Assembly (NCBI GenBank): GCA_037178675.1
Contig: JAYMGJ010000367.1
Span: 1 to 38,939, forward strand
Direction: 5' to 3'
DNA from: Scleroderma bovista
Taxonomy: Eukaryota; Basidiomycota; Agaricomycetes; Boletales; Sclerodermataceae
Length of the DNA: 38,939 nucleotides
The notes beneath the pieces are model-generated. The model saw only the letters and a program-made list of their open reading frames with translations, was not told the DNA's origin and searched no databases. Below, one piece after another: positions 19,194-30,289 of this stretch; positions within the stretch are counted from its first letter, which is position 1, and each line of letters opens with the position of its first letter. A program made the position numbers and the translations under genes.

Positions 19194-22015
19194 CTAACTC
19201 AGAGTCTCATGGTGGCCGTTCCCCATCTCCTTCCACCATCTTTTCGTTTGCACATCTAATTCTTCCAACCTATCATCTTCTGCGATAAGTTCTGGTTTGT
19301 GCGAACTTTGGAATAGTTTCTCGTCAAAGTCGCGCAGAAGACGTATGGTTGACCGGCCAGAGCTTCGCGACAGTGCAACGTACAAGTTAAAAAGGCTCAG
19401 TCCTCCGGTCAGTGGTGTTGCGATATCGACGAGCACGTGCGTTATTGTTTGTCCCTGTGAGCGATAGTCCGTGAATGCGTATGCCACAGTTATCGGAAAC
19501 TGACGCCTCTTGATAGTTCGGGGGACTTGCGTTCCATCGACTTGTGTGCTCTTCACCCGGAAGGTCTGAGTCCTTGGTTCAACTGGTATGATGCACTCAT
19601 CCAAACCATCAAGCTGTGTGGCCCGTGTCCAGTCCAGCTGGACCAGGACACAGAGTGGTAGGTATTGAAGTTCCACACGTTGTACCATTCCACTGTTCAA
19701 CACAAGTTCATCCGGATGCAATATGATTCCGACTATCGTTCCTCTTGCTCCGTTGGTAATGTCAAGGTCAGTCTCGACGTTTTGAGTTACCATCACTTTC
19801 ATCCCCACTGCGATGTCAACCAGCTCTGGCAAGTCTTGGTTGTTCCGCCTTTGCTTTCCGCCTTCTCCGTTACTTGTCCCACGTGTGGCCATGGCATATC
19901 GCTCGTGCAGAGTAAGTGGTTCCCCTTTTATAGTGTCCTCTGCCTTGCAACCAAATACTGCATTCCCTGTATCTGTAGAGAATTTGTGCAGGGCTTCCTC
20001 GTTCCACAGACGCCGAACAGCATGCCGTGGAGTGACGAGAGATGCGGTGTCCCATGGAGAGCTTTTGAAGTCAGTTGCGGAACAGTCTGGGTTCGTTATT
20101 ACCAATGTTTGCAGTATCTTGACATGTTCCTCTTTAACCTGCCCATAGTGTAGATGTTCGAGGAAGTCGCGCCACACTGGGTCCGTGATGCGCATCTGCT
20201 CTTTGAGAATGACAACTGTGTTGAATTCCTCGTATATGGCCCTTCCCAGCTGTGATTCAGCGCTGTCTCTCTGAGGATTGCTTGGGAAATAAAGTGCCTC
20301 AGTAGGCGATGTCGCAACAGGAGGAAACTGGTGGAAATCACCACAGAGGATGACGTTGACTCCGCCAAACGAGTCATTCTTTGATGGCTGTCCTTCAACC
20401 ATCTTCGCAGTGCTGATATTACACGATAAGATGGCTATGAATCTCTTGGCGAGCATAGACATCTCATCAATAATAAGGTATGAGATATATTGCCAGAACT
20501 GTTGGAGCTTCGCCTTTGACTCGTCGCTGATCGCCTTATCTTTGCCAACTGAGACCATTGCAATTGTATGTGTCGTCTTCCCATCGATGAGAGAGGCGGC
20601 GATCCCTGTATATGCCGCTTTGAGTAGTATGTGAGCCACCCCTTTCTGTTCGAAATACTGTGTGATTGTCTGAATGACTTTTGATTTTCCTGTCCCCCCC
20701 TCACCATGAATGAGCATTCTCAATGGTGGCGGTTCAGATCCAGAAAGGGTTTCGTTCAGATGCCACGTTATGATGCCATAGGCCCGGTCCTGGTCAGCCT
20801 TGAGCATAGATGGATCAGCGGGTGCAAGTGATGCCTCTGCAGTCACAGTTTCGTGATTCTGATAAGTCACTCCAGCTATGCCAGCGTTGTCATTGCGGGC
20901 GACGGTAGCTGTACCAGAATCGTCTTCGTGGTCCTGGGCTTTTGTGGCTGATGGATTTGAACACTGACTTTGTATGTCACGCTCCATCTGTTGTTTCCAC
21001 AAAAGCAGACTCTGTATGTCGCTTTCGTTTCCCCTGCATACAGCCCCACCAACTTCATCGCGTGCTGCTCCATTTCCAAGAACGGCACAATTGTTATCCC
21101 ATGGTTTGTCGTCAAAAATGTGCCCAGCCTTCGCTGCTTTGATTGCTAGACATCCATGTAACTCTTCCTGCCATGACCTTTTCGAGGCAATTAAAAACGC
21201 AAGGCCCTCCTCTGTAAATTGCTTGTCGCCGATGTGACTGGGAACATCTTCGTCAAGCTCTAACTCTCCTGATGTTGCATCACTTGATGCAGATATTTGC
21301 ATTGTTGTAAGTTTGAACCCGTCACGTTTGGCTGCAGCCTCGCATTTATGGAAGTATTGGATGTTTGATAGGATGCGCAGTTCTCTTGGCGATGCGAACA
21401 AGTGGAATATATTGAATGCTTCCTCCCACGTCTGATTTGGATGTTTTAGGTCCATTTGGAGGTCTCTCCATGGTTTTAGTAATTTGAGCATTGAGGCATA
21501 GTAGAATGACTTTTGTTCTTCATCATCACCGCGTACAAAGTACTGACCAATGAAGTTGGGAAGTGTATTATGGCACTGGCTTTGTACAATACGAAGCTTG
21601 CTTTTGTATTTTGGATGAGATGCGAGATATCGGACACGTTCATGAAATGGTTTTCCCTGCTGCTTTGGGCCTCGCAGTAGATCTGTCTCATCATCTATTG
21701 CCATGCTTTTGTGTTGGCATGTCTTATCAATGTCTGCCTCGTAGGTGTTGATGAAAAAATCTATGATATTCGAGTTTGACAGTGCCTTGCCATGACGTGT
21801 ATAATCCATGACTTGTGACTTTGGGAACAGCCTCCCGTTGCCATTTACATCCAGAGTCACTCTCTCGGGTGCACCTTCCTATTTCTGCTGTTCTCAGCAA
21901 AAACCTTCAATGTTGATTGTTTCACCCACCTCATTGTTGTCGCCTGCTGTACCTTTTTCATCTGATGTCCCAACCCTCACCTCGCTATCATCTCTGGTTG
22001 TGTTTCATGCAGGGT
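19194..22015 (-). CDS. Helitron helicase domain (Pif1-like), C-terminal exon(s)
   Basis: The 888-codon open frame (21860 to 19194) is the superfamily 1 helicase half of the Helitron protein, which unwinds DNA during rolling-circle transposition. It starts VTLDVNGNGRLFPKSQVMDY; a Walker A box GEGGTGKSKV lies near residue 386, Walker B LIIDEMSM near residue 462, then VILCGDFHQFPPVA, LKEQMRITDPVW, MKVMVTQNVETDLDITNGAR, AYAFTDYRSQGQTI and LYVALSRSSGRSTIRLLRDF, the Pif1 motif order. A short upstream exon (about 21993 to 21890, VRVGTSDEKGTAGDNNEVG) links it to the Rep part; the junction near 21880 holds two stops in 30 bases and could be a tiny intron or damage. The helicase frame itself is intact. 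Confidence 0.9.
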
Positions 22016-22051
22016 AAGTGGCTGTAACCTCCTTATCGCGAGATCTCTCAC

Positions 22052-23855
22052 CTTGATGCGTCAGCGCGAATATCTTCATCATTGCTCGAGCGCTGACGTC
22101 GATGAAGCTCTGGGAATGCTTCAAATATCGCACTCACAAACGATGTCCAATAAATGGGGGCATATCGATGCGAAGAGTAGCAGTCCTTCCACCCCATCAA
22201 ATATGAGATCACCATTGGTGCTGAGAGCTCCTGCTCACGATTTATCGCGTGCACCAGATGAAAGAGCAGCTTTCGGTACTGATCACGGATCTCATCCGTA
22301 TATGTTGTTTGTTTGGTGTGGTAAGCAAAGCTCTTTGCCATGATCGCTGACAGATTGTAGCTTCGCCCTTGCTTCTTTGTTGAATATGCTGTGACGTAGA
22401 ACGATACATTTATTGTCTCCTTGGAATTGGTGAGTAGCTTTGCATCGTTGTTACAACGAACGTTGACAGTGATTCCTGGTACCCATGCATTCATAAATTC
22501 GTATAATCTCTTCATCCCCCAATGCCCATCCTTGTCGATGAAGTCTTCATTGGCTGTTTCAAATGGGGCACATTGTTTGCAAATGAATCGTCCTTTTTTG
22601 TCCATGACAAGACAGTGGCGCAGCTCGCATGTGTGGTGCTGTTTGTTGCGTGCTACCTTCCGCTCAAGTTCCAAAACCTCAGAGTCGTAGTCGGGTGAAT
22701 CAGGGTTTGGGGGGCATGAATAGGCTACCTCCACGTCATTCGGTATCTTTTTCAGCTCCTCTGCTGACTCGAAACCTGGCAAGTAAGCACGTATGTTTTC
22801 CTTGATAAATTCCCGGACACACCAACAAAAATCCTCCATTGCCAGTAAGCCCTCAATCTCCTCGTTGATTGGTGTGTTCCTGAGCCACAACAGCATGTGC
22901 AGATGAAGGGTACCTCTTCCTTGTGACTCGACAAGCCAAAAATAACCTATCACCCCTCCGAAAATTCCCATTTGTGTGTGAACACATTGAGCTGTGGCTT
23001 CAACACCAAATAAGGTCCCAAGGATCATTTGGACGAGGAAATGGAAAAACTTTGCTGTGGCATAGGGATCCAACACCACATTTTCAGCATGCTTTTCCTT
23101 CGATGGCCCTAATTTCTCCCGTAGGTCGTCAAGGTTGATGTTCTCCCCAGCAAAGACCTGTGTGATAGGATCGTGCAAGTCACAAGGATTGACAGTGATC
23201 CAGAGTGATGGTGGGTTCAGCATTATAGATGTCGACCAGATCTGACTACGACATTGATAGCGAGAATAGTCTGATCCGATAACGCAGGCGCCAGTGGCGT
23301 ACACATGTTTTCGCAGTAAATGGATTAAGGGATCGGTTATGGGTACGTTCTTCTCTTCTGCATCTTGTGCTTTTTGTAATCTCTCGAGTGTGAGATTGGA
23401 CAGAAGTGCTGTGTCCCTTTCAAATGTTTTCGGGCTCATTTGCAACCGTGCGGACAATAACACTTGATGGCGTTGGCTTATTCCGAAGGCCACGAAAGAG
23501 AACGTTGGATGTTTCCGGAACCGACGATCATGATAACGCAGTGCCCATCGGACATGCTCACTGAAATCAACAGTCACCTCTTGGTCGGCCTCAATGCCTC
23601 CTTCACCATAGGGAACGAGCCCAGGAAAAGCTCTTGCAAAGAAGTTCAGACGCTCCGCTGCACCCGACTTATCGCTGCCATGTGGACGACCAAAATCTTT
23701 GACAGGCTGCCGCCCATGCCGAACAAGGTAACCACCCTCTTTACCCTCTTTCCAAAGGTTCGCAAGTCCCCAGGTCATCAACTCGCTCGCTGTGAGCTTT
23801 GACATGTTGGTGTCAATGCCACCAGATATCTGTATTGGGATGACATTTGGTCCTA
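22052..23855 (-). CDS. Helitron Rep (HUH endonuclease) part
   Basis: This nicks DNA and joins to its 5' end to start rolling-circle transposition. The exon begins after a 49-nt intron (23856-23904). Counting from the ATG at 23805, the frame has SELMTWGLANLWKEGKEGGY, a region LWITVNPCDLHDPI, then ESQGRGTLHLHMLLWL with the two metal-binding His (about 301 and 303), a Cys-rich patch (HTCELRHCLV, CKQCAPF) and FYVTAYSTKKQGRSYN with candidate catalytic Tyr (about 470 and 474). It ends EAFPELHRRQR just before an intron (21994-22051) leading to the helicase part. No stop interrupts the exon. Confidence 0.9.
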
Positions 23856-23904
23856 CTGTGTTGTGAGATTTTCTTGTTGGATGCCAGCATTATCTGTGAC
23901 TTAC

Positions 23905-25366
23905 CATCGTTGTCAGATGTATCATTGACAGCACCACCTGCGATATGCGACTCTACACCTGCTTCTTAATGGTGAGATTATCATCTGTGCCAAGCTTTTC
24001 GAGTACTGACCTTCATTGTCGTCCTGCGGTACATATCCAGCGCTTTCTTGTTCGACCATACCAACGTCATCAGATTGGTTTATTATATCCGTTATTTCCT
24101 CAGGTACATCGTCTTCAGGAAGTTCCTCAAGGTGAGGAATGCTGACCTCAATATCCCCATAGTACGGATTGTTCTCTTTCAACCAAAGCAAGGCATCATG
24201 GACAACCTTGCGCCTGACCCGAAAGGTAGAGTGGATCCACGCTTTCGGCAAATCCCCAAGGCCAATGAACATTACAGTTATCAGTGATGCAAGAATGGTG
24301 GGTCGTCTTGGCATGAGGTTCCCTCGAATCATTCCAGTGACATGTCATAGGTACTGACATTGCCTCGTATAGTGTTCTGCAAACCAGATGCCTGACGCAC
24401 GCCACCCTGTCGTTTCAGGAACAGCTTGAAAACGAAGACGCGAGGGTATAGATGGGCTATTAACAGCTGCTCGGGGAAGGTGAGAAATTGGAGCTGCCAT
24501 GGAATGCGTCCGATCCACAGATTATTTGCCAGCGAGTACCACGGTGGTTTATCACCAGGCTTGTGCAATTCGTCCAAGCAGGCCTGGCAGATGGAAATGA
24601 TGGTATGTTGTCCATCAACTGCTACCGCTTCCGGCTGAAGCAGTCTACCGTTGTAGATGTCGTGAGCTGGATGGGGAGTTTTAGGAACAAGTCGATGTGA
24701 ATTGGGTACGTCACTGAGTGCCATTTTATTCAGCTTCTCCTCCATTGCTCCACATTCTCGGGCACAGACAGCACATATTCCCATGGCAATAGCTGCGCTT
24801 GAAGTCGCCTCATAGAATCGGCGGTAACATGCCTTGCGCTCCTGTTCCGTCGGAAGTGCTAAGTACTTCAATGGCTCGTGTTCATCATCTTCATCGTCAC
24901 CCGAACCCTCCTCTCCTTCATCCAAGCGCTGCACTGTCCTCCTGGGCTGAACAACCTCCTCACGTTTCCGCTTCCGATAGAGGGTAGACGATTGGGTGCC
25001 ATGTCTTTTTTGCTGGGCCGCTTGGCGAAGGAATTCAACTTGCTCTTGTGGGGCGTCATTCACCACCCTTTCTAGAAGCAAATCCTTCTTTTGCCGTTCT
25101 TCTCTGGAGAGGGTGAGGATGCCCTTTAGTCTGGCAATGATTTCCTTCATACTGAGAGCAGTAAACTCGTCAGCCTGTGGTCTTGCACTCATTGTTATCA
25201 AGCCAAATTGTGCGCGGACATTTAAAGACATACTTGGCAACTGTGGGTACCACACTTCTTCCAAAAACATCCCTGAACTGACAAAGTTTATGCCAGTGCA
25301 TGGACCATCAGCAAATGACTTAAAAGTCCGTTGCATTCCCCGCCCTAGTCTTGCATCCTCACCCAC
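23905..25366 (-). CDS. Helitron N-terminal part (DUF6570-like), one frame change
   Basis: The N-terminal third of the Helitron protein. The frame is open from 25366, but ATG at 25192 (MSARPQADEFTALSMKEI) is the likelier start because it leaves room for a divergent promoter. A basic stretch (YRKRKREEVVQPRR), an acidic stretch, two CxxC pairs (CAVCARECG; SICQACLDEL) and WYSLANNLWIGRIPWQLQFL then TFPEQLLIAHLYPRVFVFKL mark the DUF6570-like region. At 24329-24332 the frame stops in an ATGA overlap and resumes as MIRGNLMPRRPTILASLITV, VRRKVVHDALLWLKENNPYY, so a 1-base indel is likely. Introns at 23965-24010 and 23856-23904 lead to the Rep part. Whether a functional protein is made depends on the 24330 site. 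Confidence 0.75.
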
Positions 25367-25413
25367 CCACCCAGTTCAGTGCCACTTTCCATCTTCCTCT
25401 CTGCTTGTCAACT
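25193..25413. promoter_or_regulatory. Probable bidirectional promoter of the Helitron genes
   Basis: The region between the preferred Helitron start (25192, minus) and the partner start (25414, plus) is 221 bases. No clear TATA box is seen on either strand. The role is inferred only from the divergent layout. Confidence 0.35.
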
Positions 25414-26470
25414 ATGCCAGCGCAGCTTTCAAAACTCACCCCTGCCACGTGTCTTTTTTCAACTCGTGAGCATCTTGTTGAGACAGGATTGTATCTCGGC
25501 CATATGTCACTTCAGGACAGTGTCCACTGGGTACGCGACGGCCGGGCAGATAGACTTGCCATCAAACCGGCTGAACCATCTGACGTTGGAAAATGTTTAC
25601 CTTCCCCTCCTGATGATGACGGCTCTTTTGACCTGGCTCCCATCTCGGCGGTTGTCCACATCGACAGCAATGACTACTGGCTCACAGCAGACGCGAACTA
25701 CCGTGGACCTTCCGAAATCTGGCCAGACTATGCGAACATCAAACCCTCTTGTGTGTGTCAAATGCCTGACATTCCACCCTTCACCGCCGACTGGGCGAAT
25801 GTCACGGATAACCTCCGTTGGCTACAAGACCAGGTTGCGACACCTAATTTCACTATGAAACAAGGGCTGTTTACCACAGCTGGTCCATGTGGCCCTCGAT
25901 TCAAGATGCGCCACGTTTTGTTCGAGGTATGTGTTCGTATTCAGCTCTAAGTTATTTCTGTGCTCATAATATCTACAGGCACTTGACGTCGACGAGCTTG
26001 CCACAAAGGAAGGTGCTAGTGAGGTGCAGTCGGACGCGAAGGAAAACAACAGTACGTGTATTCGCCCATCTTTTACCTATGTTTCTCATATACATGCAGA
26101 CCTTGATGCTATTTTCTCCATTGAAAACTGGCCTGCTTTCACTGATGCTGCCAGAGGTGGACTGGACAGCATCAGGCAGACGCATTGGGTCATCCCTATC
26201 CCTGCATACGACATGGAAGGGAAACTGATTGACCCGCGCTATTACCGCCATCATTTGGAAGGTGCTGTGGCTGAGGTTCATTTTAACCTTTCTCATTGGT
26301 CTATCTCGAGGCATGGAGTCCCGGGAAAGGATGTTTACACAGCGGATATGGTTCTTATTCGCGTTTTAACACCTCCCCGTGCATATTCCACTCCTCGTAC
26401 ACCTCTGAAAAGAAAGGTATCAGCATTCATTCATCCAGACTCCTCCCCCACGAAGCATGCCCGAGCATAA
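25414..26470 (+). CDS. Divergent Helitron partner protein, 3 exons, 318 aa
   Basis: Exons 25414-25926, 25979-26051 and 26100-26470 join through two canonical introns (GTATGT..CAG, 52 nt; GTACGT..CAG, 48 nt) into 318 codons without a stop. The protein reads MPAQLSKLTPATCLFSTREH, HIDSNDYWLTADANY, IPPFTADWANVTDNLRWLQD, CGPRFKMRHVLFE, ENWPAFTDAARGGLDSIRQT, HWVIPIPAYDMEGKLIDP, YYRHHLEGAVAEVHFNLSHW, DVYTADMVLIRVLTPP and a basic tail TPLKRKVSAF. I know of similar unnamed proteins in basidiomycetes but no function. It starts 48 bases from the end of the Helitron frame, so the two probably share a promoter region. Ends like SHWSISRHG and the basic tail suggest nuclear action, by inference only. Confidence 0.75.
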
Positions 26471-26478
26471 GCTTAAAT

Positions 26479-26486
26479 ACTATACT
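26479..26486 (+). repeat. hAT target site duplication, left (ACTATACT)
   Basis: The eight bases directly before the element; the identical 8-mer follows it at 28573-28580. Confidence 0.88.
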
Positions 26487-28572
26487 TAGTGTTTTAAGGT
26501 CCGGTCCGGTCCGGTCCTGGACCCCTTTTTTGGGAGGACCAGGACCAGGACCAGTCCTCCAAATCTCAGAAAAAGGGAGGACTGAGGACTGGACCACTTA
26601 GGACCGGTCCTCATTGGTCCTGGGCTGGTCCTAGGACCAGTCCGGACCGGTCTTTTCAGAGGATTGGTGCAGATTGATATCAGGACCACCCAGCACTGAT
26701 GAGGACTAGGCAAAAGCATGGGGTGTCTCATGGCTTACCCATACCCATGCCCAGGACATACCCATTACCTGCAGCATGGGTCCAGGTTGCAAGTGGGTAA
26801 CAACCCAGTGGGTTCAGGTGGCAGTGCAAGCATTGTTAAAAGTACCCTTGGGTTGCAGGTACACCCCCAAGTGCACATGATATTGGCAGATACAGATGTA
26901 GTCTATAGGGAATTCCACAGTGTAAGGGTGCTGACCTGTCAGAGGTTTGCCCAGGGGTTCAACTATAGGGGTAAACTCTGGTGATGATTTGATGGACATG
27001 TTCTACACCTTGTAAACACCTGTATAAGCCTTTGTACTATTGTATCAACTAGGTAGAGTGCTGAGAACAGCTAAGAACAGCTGCAAACAAAGTGTACAAA
27101 GGTTGGGGGGTCACTATAGGGGTGGACTCTGCTGATGATTTGATGGTTGTGTTTTGCACCTTGTAAACATGTGTAGCAGCCTTTATACTATTGTACCAAC
27201 TATGTAGAGTGTGGGGAAGAGCTGCAAACAGCTGCGAACAAAGTGTACAAAGTGTACAAAGATTTGCAGGTTGACTATAAGGTATACTCTGGTGATGATT
27301 TGATGGTTGTGTTCTGCACCTTGTAAACATGTGTAGCATCCTTTATACTATTGTACCAACTATGTAGAGTGTGTGGAACAGCTGCGAACAGCTGCGAACA
27401 AAGTGTACAAAGTGTACAAGGGTTTTCAGGTTTACTATAGGGTATACTCTGGTGATGATTTGATGGTGGTGTTCTGCACATTGTAAACATGTGTAACATC
27501 CTTTATACTATTGTACCAACTATGTAGAGTGTGTGGAACAGCTGCGAACAGCTGCGAACAAAGTGTACAAAGTGTACAAGGGTTTTCAGGTTTACTATAG
27601 GGTATACTCTGGTGATGATTTGATGGTGGTGTTCTGCACCTTGTAAACATGTGTAACATCCTTTATACTATTGTACCAACTATGTAGAGTGTGTGGAACA
27701 GCTGCGAACAGCTGCGAACAAAGTGTACAAAGTGTACAAGGGTTTTCAGGTTTACTATAGGGTATACTCTGGTGATGATTTGATGGTTGTGTTCTGCACC
27801 TTGTAAACATGTGTAGCATCCTTTATACTGTTGTACCAACTATGTAGAGTGTGGGGAACAGCTGCGAACAGCTGCGAACAAAGTGTACAAAGTGTACAAA
27901 GATTTGCAGGTTGACTATAGGGTATACTCTGGTGATGATTTGATGGTGGTGTTCTGCACCTTGTGAACATGTGTAGTAGCCTTTATACTATTGTACAAAC
28001 TATGTAGAGTGTGTGGAACAGCTGCAAACAGAGTGTACAGAGTGTACAAAGGTTTGCAAGTTGACAATATGGTATACTCTGCCAATAATTTAATGGATGT
28101 GCCCTGCACCTTTTAAACATGTATACTAGCCTTTGTGCTATTGTACCAACTATGTAAAGTGTTGTGAACAGCTGTGAACAAAGTGTATTCAGTGCTATCC
28201 ATTGGCAACACACACCCATACCCCTGAGGTGATAACTAGGAGTTGTGTAGTTATGAGTAGGTTAAGTAGGTTTAGGTTTTGTAGTATAGTGATGACTAGG
28301 TTAAGTGGGTTATGGCTGAATTAAGTATGTAGGCTAGTTATGGCTAGGCTAAATATCACTCATTAACAACAATTAATAGAAGTAAAATAGGGGCTAGGAC
28401 TGGTCCAGACCGGTCCAGGTCCAGTCCTTAAGCACCCCAGAAAAGTAGAGGACCAGGACTGATACTTTTTAGAATTGGGTAGGACCAGGACTGCAGTCCA
28501 GTCCTAAAATGGTCCGGTCCTGGTCCAGTCCTCGGTCCTTTAGCGGTCCTAGGACCGGACCTTCGAACACTA
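26487..28572. mobile_element. Non-autonomous hAT-like element, 2,086 bp
   Basis: Ends are TAGTGTTTTAAGGTCCGGTC (26487) and, inverted, TAGTGTTCGAAGGTCCGGTC (to 28572), flanked by a perfect 8-bp duplication ACTATACT, the hAT signature. The outer 150-180 bases on each side are dense in GGTCC and GGACC units that pair within and between ends. The middle holds GGGTAACCC-like repeats (26735-26830) and a tandem array (26970-28185). No transposase is encoded. It inserted nine bases after the stop of the Helitron partner gene. Confidence 0.9.
26970..28185. repeat. Tandem array, about 8 units of 150-160 bp
   Basis: Units start at 26970, 27121, 27281, 27441, 27601, 27761, 27921 and 28071, each near GGTATACTCTGGTGATGATT. 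Each contains CTTGTAAACATGTGTA, TTGTACCAACTATGTAGAG, a doubled AACAGCTGCG and a doubled AAGTGTAC. Central units are nearly identical; the outer ones are diverged, as expected for arrays that expand and homogenise from the middle. Confidence 0.92.
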
Positions 28573-28580
28573 ACTATACT

Positions 28581-28917
28581 AATATGGTGTATTTCCCTTC
28601 ATTTGGTCTCGTCTTTACATTCCTTTGCCTTGCCTTACTCTCCTAATAATTGATTCATGTAGACTCCTCCCTTATGAGGTTTGCAAGTCAGATACTATAC
28701 CATATTACATTCATTCCTTTGCCCTGCCTTTCCTTGACTTTTTAATTCTCTTCCCCCTAATACTTAGCTCCCTCTTTTGGTGATACCCTGAATCCAATAA
28801 TTTGTCGAGATGCTATTTTGAGTATCAAGCAAGGTTTCTGCCGACGCAGTCGGCGCTTCCCGAGTGTAGAGGAACTGCTACTCCAACTCACCTGTTGGGT
28901 GGAGTGCACAACCAGAG
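28581..28917. other. No gene; 3' flank of the Helitron partner, with a hairpin
   Basis: Contains CCTTTGCCTTGCCTT/CCTTTGCCCTGCCTT repeats (28620-28740) and a perfect 6-bp stem hairpin with a 3-base loop at 28840-28854. See the Helitron entry. Confidence 0.45.
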
Positions 28918-30282
28918 ATGGTAGCGGTAGCTGGTCAAGAGCTGTTCTATTATATAAGTGATGTATGCTGTTTATATACAACAAATAGTGACATGTTACA
29001 TGTAACATCTACTCTAAAGAGGACTATTACTAAGTCTACACTAATATGGGTCGCAGTCTTGTGTGCACTTCGTCGACGGTTTACGCCAGGTGCATGTGCG
29101 ACTTCAACAGGCTATCGATCATTCAATGACAGAATCTCAAAATTGAAACAGGTCACTGGTCGTGACCACCATGCTGTCCAGCGCTACCTTATTGGTGCTG
29201 AAGCTGGGAGTGTCCCACGCAGATTCCTCATTTCCATTCACACACTCCTTGATTTTCACTATCTTGCACAGGTGCTGTCATTCATCACCCAATCCATTGA
29301 CAGTGTCACTAGTGCCCTACAAGAGTTTCACGACCACAAGGAGGCTATCCTGGATCATGGTGTGCAATCTAACTGGCATATACCTAAGCTCGAGCTCCTG
29401 CAAAGTGTAGTCCCGAGCATCAGTCAATCTGGGGCAGTGATGCAGTGGTCAGCTGATGTTACTGAACATGCCCACATCAGTGAAATCAAAGTTCTGGCTT
29501 GGTCAGGCAACAACCAAAACTACTACAGTCAAATAACACATCATCTCAACCAGTTGGACAAGTGTTTCCATTTTGACTTGGCAACTTACATTGCAGAGCA
29601 TGTGGATCAAGTGGAGGCTCAAGATGATGGTTTTTCTAACTCTGACTCTGAAGAACATGAACCAGATGCTGAGAAGGACCACCTCTCCAAGTATCACACC
29701 CCAGTCTGTCAAACCCCCAACTATTTCTCTATCTTGTCTGCTCTCCTCCTTGGTGCAAAACCATCTGCTCCAAGAGCATATCACACATTTGTGACATCAA
29801 CGACTGGATTCCATCTTGCCATCAAACCCTCACTGCAAGTGGGCATTGACAAGGCCGCCACCTTGTACCAACTTCCTGACCTCAAGGATGCTATAACCAC
29901 ATTCTTCGCTAGTCAAGGTCTTCAACTTTGTGTTAATAGACTCCAAGTGTGGCATAAGATCCGCATACAACAGTTGGCATACCACAACAGGAAAAACCCC
30001 TTAGCGCTGCAGATGCTCTGTGCTGCCCCCCCTTCAAACACCAACCCATATGGACAGCATGACATGGTCATCATCAGTCCACAGTCACAGAGTGACTTGC
30101 TGGAGAGTGGATTAAGAGGTCATTCCGTGGCCCAGTTGTGGATAATCTTCCACCTTATGCACTCAGATCATTTCCTCACTTATGTCCAGCACTTTACTAT
30201 TGCTGCTCACTCCAATCCCAGTCTGGTGACTGGCATGCATAAGTTGCAACAGGTGACAAGGAGGAATGGCGAGCACAGGTAG
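28918..30282 (+). pseudogene. Plavaka-type transposase, C-terminal fragment (DUF6830-like)
   Basis: The 454-codon open frame carries the conserved tail of fungal Plavaka transposases: KQVTGRDHHAVQRYLIGAEA, VPRRFLISIHTLLDFHYLAQ, NWHIPKLELLQSVVPSISQS and MQWSADVTEHAHISEIK. The catalytic DDE part that should precede it is absent, and the first 50 or so codons (before about 29077) do not look like the family, so the frame is a truncated piece with a chance start. Downstream the frame has an acidic Ser/Glu stretch and a region ending KLQQVTRRNGEHR. It meets the KDZ fragment tail to tail at 30282/30290. Confidence 0.8.
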
Positions 30283-30289
30283 CATCTGC

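Larger units (their letters stand above)
19194..28869 (-). mobile_element. Helitron (ends uncertain), carrying a hAT insertion
   Basis: It is defined by a Rep-helicase gene on the minus strand (25366 to 19194) and a divergent partner gene (25414-26470). A hAT element (26487-28572) sits just after the partner gene; without it the partner's 3' flank continues to a perfect hairpin GCCGAC-GCA-GTCGGC at 28840-28854. Helitrons end in such a hairpin some 10 bases before a CTRR terminus, but here the sequence after it is CGAGTGTAG, not an exact CTRR, so the right boundary is a guess. The left boundary is not found. Confidence 0.55.

Noticed and set aside
26970..28185. CRISPR-like array
   Set aside because: The units are 150-160 bp direct repeats without unique spacers, lie inside a hAT element and the genome is fungal.
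27049..28219. Repeated short ORFs starting MLHMFTRCRT on the minus strand
   Set aside because: They arise from the 160-bp tandem array; each runs into the next unit and has no recognisable domain.
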